Numbered from the stretch's first letter, positions 14,839 through 24,126 are shown. The stretch: 64,000 nucleotides of DNA from Bacillota bacterium (GCA_023444095.1 JAEZRP010000011.1:7113-71112); one strand, 5' to 3'. The notes: generated by a model not told the origin, from the letters alone. Numbers and translations: made by a program.

Positions 14839-16803
14839 ATGGCAGGATCCTATACCGCAAAGGACATCAAAATTCTCGAGGGGTTGGACGCGGTGCGCAT
14901 GCGACCGGGCATGTACATCGGCTCGACGGGCGCGCGCGGGCTCCATCACCTCATCTGGGAGATCGTCGACAACGCGATCGACGAGGTCTCAAACGGGTTC
15001 GCGAACGAGATCTCCGTAACCCTCAAAAAGGACGGCTCCTGCGAGGTGACCGACAACGGGCGCGGCGTGCCGACGGACATTCACCCGCAGCTGGGAATTT
15101 CCGCCGTCGAGGTCGTCTATACCCAGCTCCACGCGGGCGGGAAGTTCGACAATAAATCCTATCAGTATTCCGGCGGCCTGCACGGCGTGGGCGCGTCGGT
15201 CGTCAACGCACTGTCCGAATGGATGGTCGTGGACGTGTATCAGAACTACAGCCATTACCGCATCCGGTTTGAGTCTGTCGAAGAAAAGGGCACGGGCAAG
15301 ATCATCTCGGGTCGACCCGTCGGCCACCTTGAGCGAATCGGCGGAACGACCAAGCGCGGTACGGTGGTGTGCTTTCAGCCCGACCCGCGCGTGTTCGAGG
15401 ACGTCCATTTCCAGACGGACGTCGTGAGAAGGCGCATTCGGGAACTCGCTTACCTGAACGGCGGAACGCGCTTTCTGTTTACGGACGAGCGGATCGCGGA
15501 CAAGGACGCGCGCAAGTGGGAGTACCGCTTTGACGGCGGACTATCGGACTTCGTGAAGTACCTCAACACCGACAAAAATGCCATTACGGAGCCCATCACA
15601 TTCGAGGCGAAGAGGGACGATACGCTCGTGCGCGTCGCGATCCAGTACACGGACTCATACACGGAAAGCATTTATTCTTTCGTCAATAACGTTCCGACCG
15701 GCGAGGGCGGATCACATGAGACGGGCTTCAAGTCCGCCGTCACGAAGGCGTTCAACGACTACGCGCGCCGCGCGGGCCTTCTCAAGGAGAAAGACAACAA
15801 CCTCTCCGGCGACGACTTCCGGGAGGGCATGACGGCGGTCGTGTACGCGGGCGTCAGAAAGCCCCAGTTCGAGGGCCAGACGAAGGGACGGCTCGGCAAC
15901 ACCGAGGTCAAGCCCATTGTCGAGGCCATCTGCGTGGAGCAGCTTTCCATGTACCTTGACGACCTCAAGCACCAGGAAACCGCGCAGCTCATCATCGACA
16001 AGGCGGTGAAGGCCGCGAAGGTGCGCGAGGCGGCCCGCAAGGCGCGGGACGTCGCCCGGCAGAAGAACCAGCTCGAGGCGGCGCCTCTGGTCGGCAAGCT
16101 TTCGAGCTGCACGGGGAGAAACGCCTCCGAGAACGAGCTTTTCATCGTCGAGGGCGATTCTGCGGGCGGCTCCGCCAAGCAGGGGCGCGACAGGCGGTTT
16201 CAGGCGATCCTGCCGCTGCGCGGAAAGCCGCTGAACGCCGAAAAGAAAAGGCTCGATCAGGTGCTTGCGAACGAGGAGTTCCGCTCGATCATCACCGCCC
16301 TCGGGACGGGCATCGGCGAGGACTTCGACCTGTCAAAACTCAAGTACAACCGCGTCATCATCCTCTCGGACGCGGATCAGGACGGCGCGCACATCCGGGC
16401 GATCCTTCTGACCTTCTTCTTCCGCTATATGCGCGAACTCGTGGCCGAGGGGCACGTCTACATCGGCATGCCGCCGCTCTACAAGGTGGCGAAGGGCCAA
16501 ACGATCCTCTATTGCTACGACGATCGCGATCTTCCCGCCGCGATCAAAAAGGCCGGGCGCGGGTATACGCTCCAGAGGTACAAGGGGCTGGGCGAAATGA
16601 ACCCGGAGCAACTTTGGGAGACGACCATGAACCCCAACGGTCGGAAGATGACGCAGGTGAGCATCGAGGATTTGGCGGAGGCCGAGCGGCGGATCACCGT
16701 CCTCATGGGGGACAAGGTTGAACCCCGGCGCGAGTACATCAGCGAATTCGCGAACTTCAACAAGGAAGATAACTTCGTCCCCGTGACCGGGCAGGAGATA
16801 TGA
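14839..16803 (+). CDS. Type IIA DNA topoisomerase subunit B (GyrB/ParE)
   Basis: The 654-residue ATPase subunit has the GHKL motifs WEIVDNAIDEV (Glu base), DNGRGVP and GGLHGVGASVVNALSEW, a transducer domain with QTKGRLGNTEV, and the TOPRIM motifs EGDSAGGSAKQGRDR and SDADQDGAHI. It ends with RYKGLGEMNPEQLWETTMNP and DKVEPRREYI. It pairs with the next gene to pass DNA through a double-strand break. Features are mixed: NALSEW and DRRFQAILPL resemble ParE, ITALGTGIGEDF resembles GyrB. I therefore do not choose between gyrase and topoisomerase IV. ATG 14839 follows GGAGG by 5 bases. Confidence 0.93.
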   Translation: MAGSYTAKDIKILEGLDAVRMRPGMYIGSTGARGLHHLIWEIVDNAIDEVSNGFANEISVTLKKDGSCEVTDNGRGVPTDIHPQLGISAVEVVYTQLHAGGKFDNKSYQYSGGLHGVGASVVNALSEWMVVDVYQNYSHYRIRFESVEEKGTGKIISGRPVGHLERIGGTTKRGTVVCFQPDPRVFEDVHFQTDVVRRRIRELAYLNGGTRFLFTDERIADKDARKWEYRFDGGLSDFVKYLNTDKNAITEPITFEAKRDDTLVRVAIQYTDSYTESIYSFVNNVPTGEGGSHETGFKSAVTKAFNDYARRAGLLKEKDNNLSGDDFREGMTAVVYAGVRKPQFEGQTKGRLGNTEVKPIVEAICVEQLSMYLDDLKHQETAQLIIDKAVKAAKVREAARKARDVARQKNQLEAAPLVGKLSSCTGRNASENELFIVEGDSAGGSAKQGRDRRFQAILPLRGKPLNAEKKRLDQVLANEEFRSIITALGTGIGEDFDLSKLKYNRVIILSDADQDGAHIRAILLTFFFRYMRELVAEGHVYIGMPPLYKVAKGQTILYCYDDRDLPAAIKKAGRGYTLQRYKGLGEMNPEQLWETTMNPNGRKMTQVSIEDLAEAERRITVLMGDKVEPRREYISEFANFNKEDNFVPVTGQEI

Positions 16804-16804
16804 C

Positions 16805-19216
16805 ATGCCAAAGAAAAAGAACGACGATATCGTATTCAGCGAGCAGATCGTCCAAAAGACCATGGAGGACGTGCTCCACGAATCGATGCTCCCCTACTCC
16901 GAATACGTTATTCTGGAGCGCGCGCTGCCGCGCGTGGAAGACGGTCTGAAGCCGGTCCAGCGGCGCATCCTCTTTACCATGCACGAGCTGGGCACCACCG
17001 CCGACAAGCCGCACAGAAAGTGCGCGCGCATCGTAGGCGACTGCCTCGGAAAATACCATCCCCACGGCGATACATCGGTGTACGACGCGCTGGCGCGCAT
17101 GGCGCAGCCCTTCGTGATGCGCGCGCCCCTGGTCGACGGTCATGGGAACTTCGGCTCCATCGACGGGGACAGTCCCGCCGCGATGCGGTATACCGAGGCG
17201 CGCATGACGGAGCTCACGGCACAGCTTCTCAGGGACATCGAAAAGGACACGGTCAACTTCCACCTGAACTTCGACGACACGCAGAAGGAGCCGGACGTCT
17301 TGCCCGGGCGCTTCCCCAGTCTCGTCGTGAACGGCGCGAGCGGAATCGCCGTCGGGCTCGCGACGAACATCCCGCCGCACAACCTCGGCGAGGCGATCGA
17401 CGCGGCGGTGGCGCTCATCGATAATCCGGCGATCGCGGTTTCGGAGCTCATGGAGCACCTCAAGGCCCCTGACTTCCCCACTGGTGGCATCCTCGCGGCG
17501 GACGGAGAGCTCCTTCAGGCGTACGAGACGGGGCGCGGGCGGCTGCAGGTGCGCGCGAAGGTGCACGTTGAGGACGGCACGGGCGGACGCAAGCTCCTGG
17601 TCGTGACGGAGGTACCCTATCAGGTCAATAAGGCCGCGATGCTCGAAAAGATCCTGCGCGTGAGTGAGGAAAAGAAGGGCATCTTCTCCGGCATCTACGA
17701 CATCAGAGACGAATCCGACCGCACGGGCATGCGCGCGGTGATCGAGTTAAGGCGCGACGCCGACCCGGAAAAGCTCTTGAACTCGCTTTACAAGTATTCC
17801 GACCTTCAGGTGACCTTCGGCGTCAACATGGTCGCCATCGCGGGCGGAAAACCCGTGCAGATGGGGATCAAGGAGATGCTCTCCCATTTCATTGCGCACC
17901 AGAAGGACGTGGTGACGAGGCGGACGCGCTACGAACTCGAGCAGGCCGAGGCGCGCGCGCACATCCTCGAGGGGCTCATCATCGCAGTCGACAACCTCGA
18001 CGAAGTGATCGCGCTCATCCGCGCGAGCAAGAACCCGAAGGAGGCGCGGGAGCGGCTGGTCGCGCGGTTCAAGCTTTCTGAGATTCAGGCGCAGGCGATC
18101 CTCGACATGCGGCTCCAGCGGCTCACAAACCTCGAGATCGTGTCCCTGCGGGAGGAGTTCCGTCAGATTGAGAAGTTGATCGCGCGGCTGAACGCCATCC
18201 TCAAGAGCGAGAAAAAGCTCATGGAGCTCATCAAGAGCGAAATGCTGGAGATCCGCGACAAGTACGCGGATCCCCGCCGCACCGAGATCGCGCCGTCCTT
18301 TGACGCAATCGTCATCGAGGAGGAAGGCCCCGTCGCGGACGAGGCAGCCGTCCTCCTCACGCGCGCGGGCTTCGTAAAGCGCATGGCGCCGCGCGCCGTC
18401 GAGAAGGCGGAGCAGGCGGACGCGGCGGAGCAGATGATCACCGTCATGACGGACGAAAAGCTTCTGTTCTTTACAGACCTCGGCAACTGCTATCCCGTGA
18501 CCGTCTCCCAGATACCGGAGTTCAGGCCGAAGGACCGCGGGTTAGCGCTGGGCGGACTGCTCGCGGGGCTTGAGAAGGGCGAAAAACTCGTGGCGCTCAT
18601 TCCGGCGGCGGGGTACGAAGGGGATCTTCTGTTCGCGACGGCGGGCGGTCTTGTCAAGCGCACGGCGAAGGCGGAAATGAACGTCAGAAAGGCGAGATTC
18701 TCGGCCATCGGCCTGAAGGAGAAGGATCGGCTCGTGGCGGTCGCCGAACCGGAGGGCTTCTCGGGGCTTCTCATGATCTCCGAAAAGGGCATGGCGATCC
18801 ACTTTGCCATCGGAGAGATCTCGCAGATGGGCAGGACCGCCGGCGGCGTGAAGGGCATGGCGCTCGGTCCGGAGGATCGCGTCGCGTTCGCCTTCGCCCA
18901 CAACGCGGAGGGGGAAGTGATCCTTGCGAGCGAGATGGGATACCTCAAAAGGTGCCTTTTGATCGACTTCGATCCCCAGGCGCGCGGCGGCAAGGGCGTA
19001 AAGGCGTTCCCCTTCCTCAAAAACGGCGCAAACGGCGCGCGCGTCGTGGGCGCGCTCCTGGTCACACAGCCGTACTCGTTTGACATCATTCAGAAGAGCG
19101 GCACGGCGACGCGCTTTTCCACGGAAGGCATCGGCATCGAAAACAAAGCCGGACGCGGGGCACCGTTTATCATGGTCGTGATGGACGATTTCGTCGAGGC
19201 GCTGAAGCGCGCGTAA
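16805..19216 (+). CDS. Type IIA DNA topoisomerase subunit A (GyrA/ParC)
   Basis: The 803-residue cleavage subunit has the winged-helix region with AMRYTEARM (catalytic Tyr129), the quinolone-contact segment KYHPHGDTSVYDALARM (Thr90 and Asp94 at the positions of E. coli GyrA Ser83 and Asp87), a coiled coil with QAQAILDMRLQRLTNLE, and a C-terminal beta-pinwheel (about 500-800). The pinwheel has a near GyrA-box, QARGGKG, in its last blade, instead of the QRRGGRG form in the first. It starts one base after the B subunit stop. A wrapping (gyrase) or non-wrapping (topo IV) role is unsettled. Confidence 0.93.
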   Translation: MPKKKNDDIVFSEQIVQKTMEDVLHESMLPYSEYVILERALPRVEDGLKPVQRRILFTMHELGTTADKPHRKCARIVGDCLGKYHPHGDTSVYDALARMAQPFVMRAPLVDGHGNFGSIDGDSPAAMRYTEARMTELTAQLLRDIEKDTVNFHLNFDDTQKEPDVLPGRFPSLVVNGASGIAVGLATNIPPHNLGEAIDAAVALIDNPAIAVSELMEHLKAPDFPTGGILAADGELLQAYETGRGRLQVRAKVHVEDGTGGRKLLVVTEVPYQVNKAAMLEKILRVSEEKKGIFSGIYDIRDESDRTGMRAVIELRRDADPEKLLNSLYKYSDLQVTFGVNMVAIAGGKPVQMGIKEMLSHFIAHQKDVVTRRTRYELEQAEARAHILEGLIIAVDNLDEVIALIRASKNPKEARERLVARFKLSEIQAQAILDMRLQRLTNLEIVSLREEFRQIEKLIARLNAILKSEKKLMELIKSEMLEIRDKYADPRRTEIAPSFDAIVIEEEGPVADEAAVLLTRAGFVKRMAPRAVEKAEQADAAEQMITVMTDEKLLFFTDLGNCYPVTVSQIPEFRPKDRGLALGGLLAGLEKGEKLVALIPAAGYEGDLLFATAGGLVKRTAKAEMNVRKARFSAIGLKEKDRLVAVAEPEGFSGLLMISEKGMAIHFAIGEISQMGRTAGGVKGMALGPEDRVAFAFAHNAEGEVILASEMGYLKRCLLIDFDPQARGGKGVKAFPFLKNGANGARVVGALLVTQPYSFDIIQKSGTATRFSTEGIGIENKAGRGAPFIMVVMDDFVEALKRA

Positions 19217-19230
19217 CGGCCAAAGCATCA

Positions 19231-19270
19231 AACCACCCTCCTGTGAATAAGCTTCATTGCGGGGGTGGTT
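19231..19270 (+). promoter_or_regulatory. Hairpin covering the spoIIP ribosome binding site
   Basis: AACCACCC (19231-19238) can pair with GGGTGGTT (19263-19270). The right arm contains the only good Shine-Dalgarno sequence of the next gene (GGGGGTGG, 19260-19267). It lies 14 bases after the topoisomerase stop, so it may act as a weak terminator, as a translational switch, or both. Confidence 0.45.
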
Positions 19271-19275
19271 CATTT

Positions 19276-20205
19276 ATGGCGAGGTTCAAGGTGGTCAAGG
19301 GGGGGACGCTTCTCGTCGGGATTTCCTTGGTGATCCTGATTGCGGTGATCGTCATCATCGCGCTTTCCTGGTACACCGGGCGCGACTCGGCGACCAGCGC
19401 TTCGACCGGTGCGGGGGCCGTTATGGCTCTCGCCCCGGACGAGGACGCGCTCCGCTTGGACCCCTCCGTACAGCCTGCCGAGAACGAGCACACGGACGAG
19501 GTGGTATCAATTGAGTCCGAGGTGGTCGGCGACGAATCGCCTGTTTCGAATGGGAAGCGCGTGCTCATCTATCATACGCACACCCATGAGGCGTACGAGA
19601 TGGATGATCCCGACGAGTACGTCACCCTTGAACGATGGCGGACGGACGACGACGAGCATAACATTGTGCGCGTGGGAACCGAGCTGACCGCGCTCCTCGA
19701 GGCGCGCGGCTTTGTGGTCGTTCACGATACGACCGATAACGAGCAGGACGACCTTTCGACCGCGTACGAGCGGTCGCTCGTGACGCTGTCCGGGTATGCG
19801 GGCGAGAAATTTGATCTCTACATCGATATGCATCGCGACGCCTATACCGAGGGCCAGGCGCAGACCTGCTCCTTCGGCGGCGAGAGCGCGGCGAAGCTGA
19901 TGGTTCTCATCGGAAGCGGCGAGAATTTCAACGTGAAGCCGTTCTACAAGGAAAACTACGCGCTCGCGCTGAAAATCACAGACGCGGTGAACGGTATCTG
20001 TCCGGGGCTTTGCCGCGACGTGATGGTCAAGACGGGCCGGTACAACCAGCACGTCGGCGTCAACTCGATCCTGGTCGAGGTCGGCAACAACATGAACACG
20101 CTCGATCAGGCCCTCGCGAGCATGCCCGCGCTGGCCGACGCGATCACGCGGGTGCTTCTGCCGGAGGACGCGGAGGAGATCATTACCGTTTCGAACGAAA
20201 ACTAA
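19276..20205 (+). CDS. spoIIP: Stage II sporulation protein P family (SpoIIP) cell-wall hydrolase
   Basis: The 309-residue protein has an N-terminal membrane anchor (about residues 9-33, LLVGISLVILIAVIVIIALSW), a 60-residue linker, then the SpoIIP amidase/endopeptidase domain. Motifs are VLIYHTHTHEAY (zinc His and Glu), DLYIDMHRDA and NQHVGVNSILVEVGNNMNTLDQA. SpoIIP degrades septal peptidoglycan with SpoIID and SpoIIM during engulfment. ATG 19276 is used; a GTG at 19243 has no ribosome site. Its place behind a topoisomerase operon is unusual. The stop codon overlaps that of the convergent gene by a few bases. Confidence 0.85.
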   Translation: MARFKVVKGGTLLVGISLVILIAVIVIIALSWYTGRDSATSASTGAGAVMALAPDEDALRLDPSVQPAENEHTDEVVSIESEVVGDESPVSNGKRVLIYHTHTHEAYEMDDPDEYVTLERWRTDDDEHNIVRVGTELTALLEARGFVVVHDTTDNEQDDLSTAYERSLVTLSGYAGEKFDLYIDMHRDAYTEGQAQTCSFGGESAAKLMVLIGSGENFNVKPFYKENYALALKITDAVNGICPGLCRDVMVKTGRYNQHVGVNSILVEVGNNMNTLDQALASMPALADAITRVLLPEDAEEIITVSNEN

Positions 20206-20810
20206 AACTCGTCAAACATCGAAAGTTGCTCGGGAGACATGCGCTCGATTTCTAGCTGCGTTTCGCCGCCGGAGGAGAGGATCCGCTCGGCGGCGGATCG
20301 ATCAAACAGCCAATCGCCGACGGACGAAACGATCAGGGGCATGCGCGCGTGAATCGCGCGCGCTTCGCCGTCCGCCTCTCGCGTCAGAACGACGTATTCA
20401 TACGAGCCGTCCTCCCCCATACGATACAGCCCCGCCAGACAGACGACGCCCCAGTCGGCGCGGCGGAACAGAAAGCGCTCCTTTCGCGCGTTCCACTCGT
20501 AATAGCCGAGCGCGGGCAAAAGGCAGCGGCGCTCCTGTGCGCACGCGCGGAACATGGGCCTTTCGAGGGCTGTTTCCGCGCGCGCGTTGATGACGAGGCC
20601 CTGCTCCGTCCGAAATCCCCAGCGCATGCCGACCGTACGCACCTCTCCCCCGCTCCCCATGAGCGCGGGCATGATGTCGGTCGGAAAGACCTCGCCGTCC
20701 GCGCGCATGGTAATGCTCATGCCCGGCGCAAGCGCCGCGTTCGCGGCTTCGATCATTTCCCGCATACGCGCGTTCTCATCATCTGTTCCTATGGTGTACC
20801 TTCCGCACAT
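20202..20810 (-). CDS. SOS response-associated peptidase, YedK/HMCES family
   Basis: The 202-residue protein has the SRAP fold that caps abasic sites in single-stranded DNA by a thiazolidine link. It starts MCGRY, so Met removal exposes the essential Cys2; this decides for ATG 20810 over the in-frame ATG 20822, and GGAGG lies 5 bases before it. INARAET (Asn), GYYEW (Glu) and AIHARMPLIV (His) give the other active-site residues. It should act in the cytoplasm on stalled forks. It ends tail-to-tail with spoIIP, overlapping by 4 bases. Confidence 0.92.
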   Translation of the reverse strand: MCGRYTIGTDDENARMREMIEAANAALAPGMSITMRADGEVFPTDIMPALMGSGGEVRTVGMRWGFRTEQGLVINARAETALERPMFRACAQERRCLLPALGYYEWNARKERFLFRRADWGVVCLAGLYRMGEDGSYEYVVLTREADGEARAIHARMPLIVSSVGDWLFDRSAAERILSSGGETQLEIERMSPEQLSMFDEF

Positions 20811-20879
20811 ATTGTCCTCCAAAAAAACTCAAATTTTTAGTCCTTCGCAAGGCAAGATAATGAAAAATTAAAGGTTGTG

Positions 20880-20907
20880 TTGAATTATATCGCTGTTATG
20901 GTATAAT
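20880..20907 (+). promoter_or_regulatory. SigA-type promoter of the Spo0A-like gene
   Basis: TTGAAT (20880-20885) and TATAAT (20902-20907) are 16 bases apart, with the start codon 46 bases downstream. No 0A-box was seen beside it. Confidence 0.65.
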
Positions 20908-20953
20908 GCTTCCGGTGGTTCTGTTTTTATTCATTGAGCTGGGTGGTGAACAA

Positions 20954-21691
20954 ATGCCGAATATCCGGGTACTGATTGTGGATCATAACGAAGGGTTCGC
21001 GAGCGATGTTGCATCATTTCTGGGTGGAACGCCCGGAATTGAGGTCATCGGGTTTTGCAAAAACGGAGACGAAACAGTTCAGTTTATCGCCGAAACAGCG
21101 CCCGATGTAGTGCTTTTGGAATTAATCATCAACGGACTCGACGGAATCTCGGTGCTCAAGGCGTTTGCCGGAATGCCGCGGGCGCCCGCCTTCATCATTT
21201 GCACGAGCTTTTGCAGCGAGGTCTGCATCCGGCGGGCGCGGCAGTATGGCGCATGCTATTTTCTCTGCAAACCCATCGCGAGACAGGCCCTCTACGACGC
21301 GATTGTCGAAAGCGCGAACGCGATGGGGAGCGCGCTGATCACAGACGAAGACCCGAAGACCGAACCGCCGAAGAGCGCGAACGAGACGATCAAATCGTTC
21401 CTCGCCGCGAGCGGAATCCCGAGGCAGTCGATCGGTTACCGATATCTTTGCGATGCGGCAACGATTACGCAACAGAATCCCGCGATCCTTTCCGCAATCA
21501 CAAAACATCTTTATCCCGAAATCGCACGGATCAACGCCTCGACACCCACCCGCGTAGAACGGGACATTCGATCAGCCATCTATTATGCGTATCAGCATTT
21601 TAATCTGCGCGTCAACGGATCAAGACCGACGAATCGCGAATTCATCCAGTTACTAGCCGATCGAGCGCGCGACCACCAACACCAAATATAG
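20954..21691 (+). CDS. Spo0A-like response regulator with Glu at the phospho-acceptor site
   Basis: The 245-residue protein has a receiver domain (1-125) and a Spo0A-type DNA-binding domain (about 142-245): GYRYLCDAATI, ITKHLYPEIARINAS, TRVERDIRSAIYYAY and SRPTNREFIQLLAD. Spo0A is the master regulator of sporulation, activated by phosphorylation of Asp56. Numbering matches the Bacillus protein: Asp10 is kept, Asp11 is His, Asp56 is Glu56 (VVLLELIING), Thr84 and Lys106 are kept, and the MP after the acceptor is lost. The protein may thus be locked or phosphorylation-independent. The stretch before the final helix is shorter than in Bacillus. It may be a paralogue of a normal Spo0A elsewhere. 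Confidence 0.82.
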   Translation: MPNIRVLIVDHNEGFASDVASFLGGTPGIEVIGFCKNGDETVQFIAETAPDVVLLELIINGLDGISVLKAFAGMPRAPAFIICTSFCSEVCIRRARQYGACYFLCKPIARQALYDAIVESANAMGSALITDEDPKTEPPKSANETIKSFLAASGIPRQSIGYRYLCDAATITQQNPAILSAITKHLYPEIARINASTPTRVERDIRSAIYYAYQHFNLRVNGSRPTNREFIQLLADRARDHQHQI

Positions 21692-21721
21692 CGCCTCTAA
21701 CGCATAAAGTCAACGGCTCCA

Positions 21722-21750
21722 TTGTTTTCCATACCTTTCTGTGCTATGAT
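21722..21750 (+). promoter_or_regulatory. Promoter of the GH95/uridine kinase genes
   Basis: TTGTTT (21722-21727) and TATGAT (21745-21750) are 17 bases apart, 32 bases before ATG 21783. Confidence 0.6.
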
Positions 21751-21782
21751 ATTCAAAATGTATCGCATGCGAGGGATGGAGA

Positions 21783-24125
21783 ATGATGTCCGAACACCTC
21801 CTATGGTATTCAAAACCGGCAACCGCATGGACAGAGGCGCTGCCTCTTGGAAACGGACGGTTGGGGGCGATGGCCTTTGGCATCCCCGCGCGGGATCGGT
21901 TCGCGCTCAACGAGGACACCCTTTGGTCGGGGTATCCGCGCGTAGACGCACCCGCGGGTGCGCCGGAGGCGCTGGAAAAGGCGCGCGCAGCACTCGACGG
22001 AAACGATTATGCACAGGCACAGCGCATCATTGAGCAGGAGTTCACGGGGCACTTCACGGAAGCGTACATGCCGATGGGCGACCTTCTGGTTTCACGGCCG
22101 TTCCGGTCGCCCATCGAGGACTATAAGCGCACGCTCGACATCGAGACGGGCGTTCTTTGCATTGGCTTCACATCGGACGGCGTTCGGCACACCGTGACCT
22201 CCTTTGTCACGCACGGCGCGCGCGAGGCGCTCGTCATCGACTACGCGGCGGACAGGCCCGGCAGCGTGAGCCTGAAGGCGGCGTTCGACTGCAGGTTGAA
22301 GCATGCGGTTTTCGCGCATGGGCAGATGCTGGCGCTTGAAATGGAGTGCCCTGGGCATGCGCACCCCGCCTACCTCGGCATGGAGAATCCCCTTGAATAC
22401 AAGGACGAACCCCAACTGCGCGGGGTGCGCGCTGCGGTTCTCCTTTCCTGCGACGCGCGGGGCGGCTCCGTGTCCCTGGACGAAAGCGGGCTTTCGGTCT
22501 CCTGCGCGGACCGAGTGACGTTGAAACTCTGCGCGCGGACGAGCTTCGCAGGCTGGGACAGGCATCCGCATCTCGAGGGACTGGACCATATGGCGCTCTG
22601 CGAGGAAGAGGCGGACGCGCTCCTGCGGACCGATCCCGACGCGCTCTATGAAGCGCACGTCGCGGAGTTCTCCGCCCTCATGAACCGCACAGACGTCTCG
22701 CTCGGCGGCGAAAAATGCGCGCTTCCGACGGACGAGCGGCTCGTCCTCTTTGATGGAAGCGACAGGGGACTCTACGAGCTTCTATTTCAATACGCGCGCT
22801 ACCTCATGATCTCCTCCTCGCGCCCGGGCACGCAGGCGACGAATCTTCAGGGCATCTGGAACGAGAGTCCGACGCCGCCCTGGAGCTCGAACTACACGGT
22901 GAACATCAACACCGAGATGAACTATTATCCCGCCGAGGCCGCGAACCTTTCGGAGATGCATTTTCCGCTCTTCGACCTCGTCGAGCGCATGGTAAAAAGC
23001 GGCGCGCGCACCGCGCGGGATTTCTACGGGCTGCGCGGAAGCGTCTGCCACCACAACACCGACCTTTGGGCGCGCACGAACCCCGTGGGTGAAAAGCGGG
23101 TCGGCTGCGCGGTCTGGGCGTTCTGGCCAATGTCGCTCCCCTGGATGTGCGCGCACCTGTACGACCACTATCTCTACACGCTCGACGAGGCGTTTTTGCG
23201 CGAACGGGCGCTCCCCGCGATGCGGGAGGCCGCGCGGTTTCTCCTGGATTTCATGGTTCCGGACGCGCGCGGTTATCTGCGCGTGTTTCCCGCCACTTCG
23301 CCCGAAAATTCGTTCATCGTGAACGGAAGGACGCAGGCCGTCGCGAAGGCGGCGACGATGTCGAACGCGCTCGCGCGGGAGCTTTTGAAAAATTACGTCG
23401 CGGCTCTTTCCGTATTGAAGCTTGACGAACCTATGCGCGCGGAGGCGGAGGCTGCGGTTCCGAGGATCTGGCCCTACGAGGTCGGATCGAAGGGGCAGCT
23501 GCTGGAGTGGGATTCTGAGTACGAGGAGGCGGAGCCTCACCACAGGCACACCTCGCACCTCTACGGGCTGTATCCGGGGCGCGAGATCGCGCCGGAGGGG
23601 ACGCCCGCGCTCGCGGACGCGTGCAGACGGACGCTCGAGTTGCGCGGGGACGACGGCACGGGCTGGAGCCTCGCGTGGAAAATCTGCTTCTGGGCGCGGC
23701 TGAACGACGGGGACCACGCGTTAAAGCTTCTCAAAAACCAGCTGCGGCTCGTGCGCCAGGACGACACGGTGTACACGTCTGGCGGCGGCACGTATCCGAA
23801 CCTGTTCGATGCGCATCCCCCGTTCCAGATCGACGGGAACTTCGGCGCGTGCGCGGGCATCTGCGAGATGCTTCTCCGATCGCGCCCCGGCGAGATCAGG
23901 CTTCTCCCCGCGCTGCCCCCCGCCTGGCCGGACGGAAGCTTCCGCGGCCTAAAGGCCATGGGCTGCATCGAGGTCCAGGCGGCCTTCCGGGGAGGAAAGC
24001 TCGTTTCGGCGGATTTCGACGCCGGTGTCCGAGCGGCGCTGCCGATCAAGGTGCTTTATCAGGAAAAACTGATTTGCGAGATCACGGAAACGGGCCGGAC
24101 GCAATATCGGAGCGCGGAGGTATGA
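21783..24125 (+). CDS. Glycoside hydrolase family 95 (alpha-L-fucosidase or alpha-L-galactosidase type)
   Basis: The 780-residue protein has the GH95 N-terminal beta-sandwich (LWYSKPATAWTEALPLGNG, LNEDTLWSGYP), an (alpha/alpha)6 barrel and a C-terminal beta domain. The NYTVNINTEMNYYPAE segment carries the paired Asn of the active site. EWDSEYEEAEPHHRHTSHLYG and FQIDGNFG carry the Glu and Asp seen in characterised members. It has no signal peptide, so it should act on imported oligosaccharides in the cytoplasm. Known members split alpha-1,2-linked L-fucose or L-galactose. A second ATG at 21786 is equally good. The uridine kinase gene follows after one base. Confidence 0.9.
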   Translation: MMSEHLLWYSKPATAWTEALPLGNGRLGAMAFGIPARDRFALNEDTLWSGYPRVDAPAGAPEALEKARAALDGNDYAQAQRIIEQEFTGHFTEAYMPMGDLLVSRPFRSPIEDYKRTLDIETGVLCIGFTSDGVRHTVTSFVTHGAREALVIDYAADRPGSVSLKAAFDCRLKHAVFAHGQMLALEMECPGHAHPAYLGMENPLEYKDEPQLRGVRAAVLLSCDARGGSVSLDESGLSVSCADRVTLKLCARTSFAGWDRHPHLEGLDHMALCEEEADALLRTDPDALYEAHVAEFSALMNRTDVSLGGEKCALPTDERLVLFDGSDRGLYELLFQYARYLMISSSRPGTQATNLQGIWNESPTPPWSSNYTVNINTEMNYYPAEAANLSEMHFPLFDLVERMVKSGARTARDFYGLRGSVCHHNTDLWARTNPVGEKRVGCAVWAFWPMSLPWMCAHLYDHYLYTLDEAFLRERALPAMREAARFLLDFMVPDARGYLRVFPATSPENSFIVNGRTQAVAKAATMSNALARELLKNYVAALSVLKLDEPMRAEAEAAVPRIWPYEVGSKGQLLEWDSEYEEAEPHHRHTSHLYGLYPGREIAPEGTPALADACRRTLELRGDDGTGWSLAWKICFWARLNDGDHALKLLKNQLRLVRQDDTVYTSGGGTYPNLFDAHPPFQIDGNFGACAGICEMLLRSRPGEIRLLPALPPAWPDGSFRGLKAMGCIEVQAAFRGGKLVSADFDAGVRAALPIKVLYQEKLICEITETGRTQYRSAEV

Positions 24126-24126
24126 C

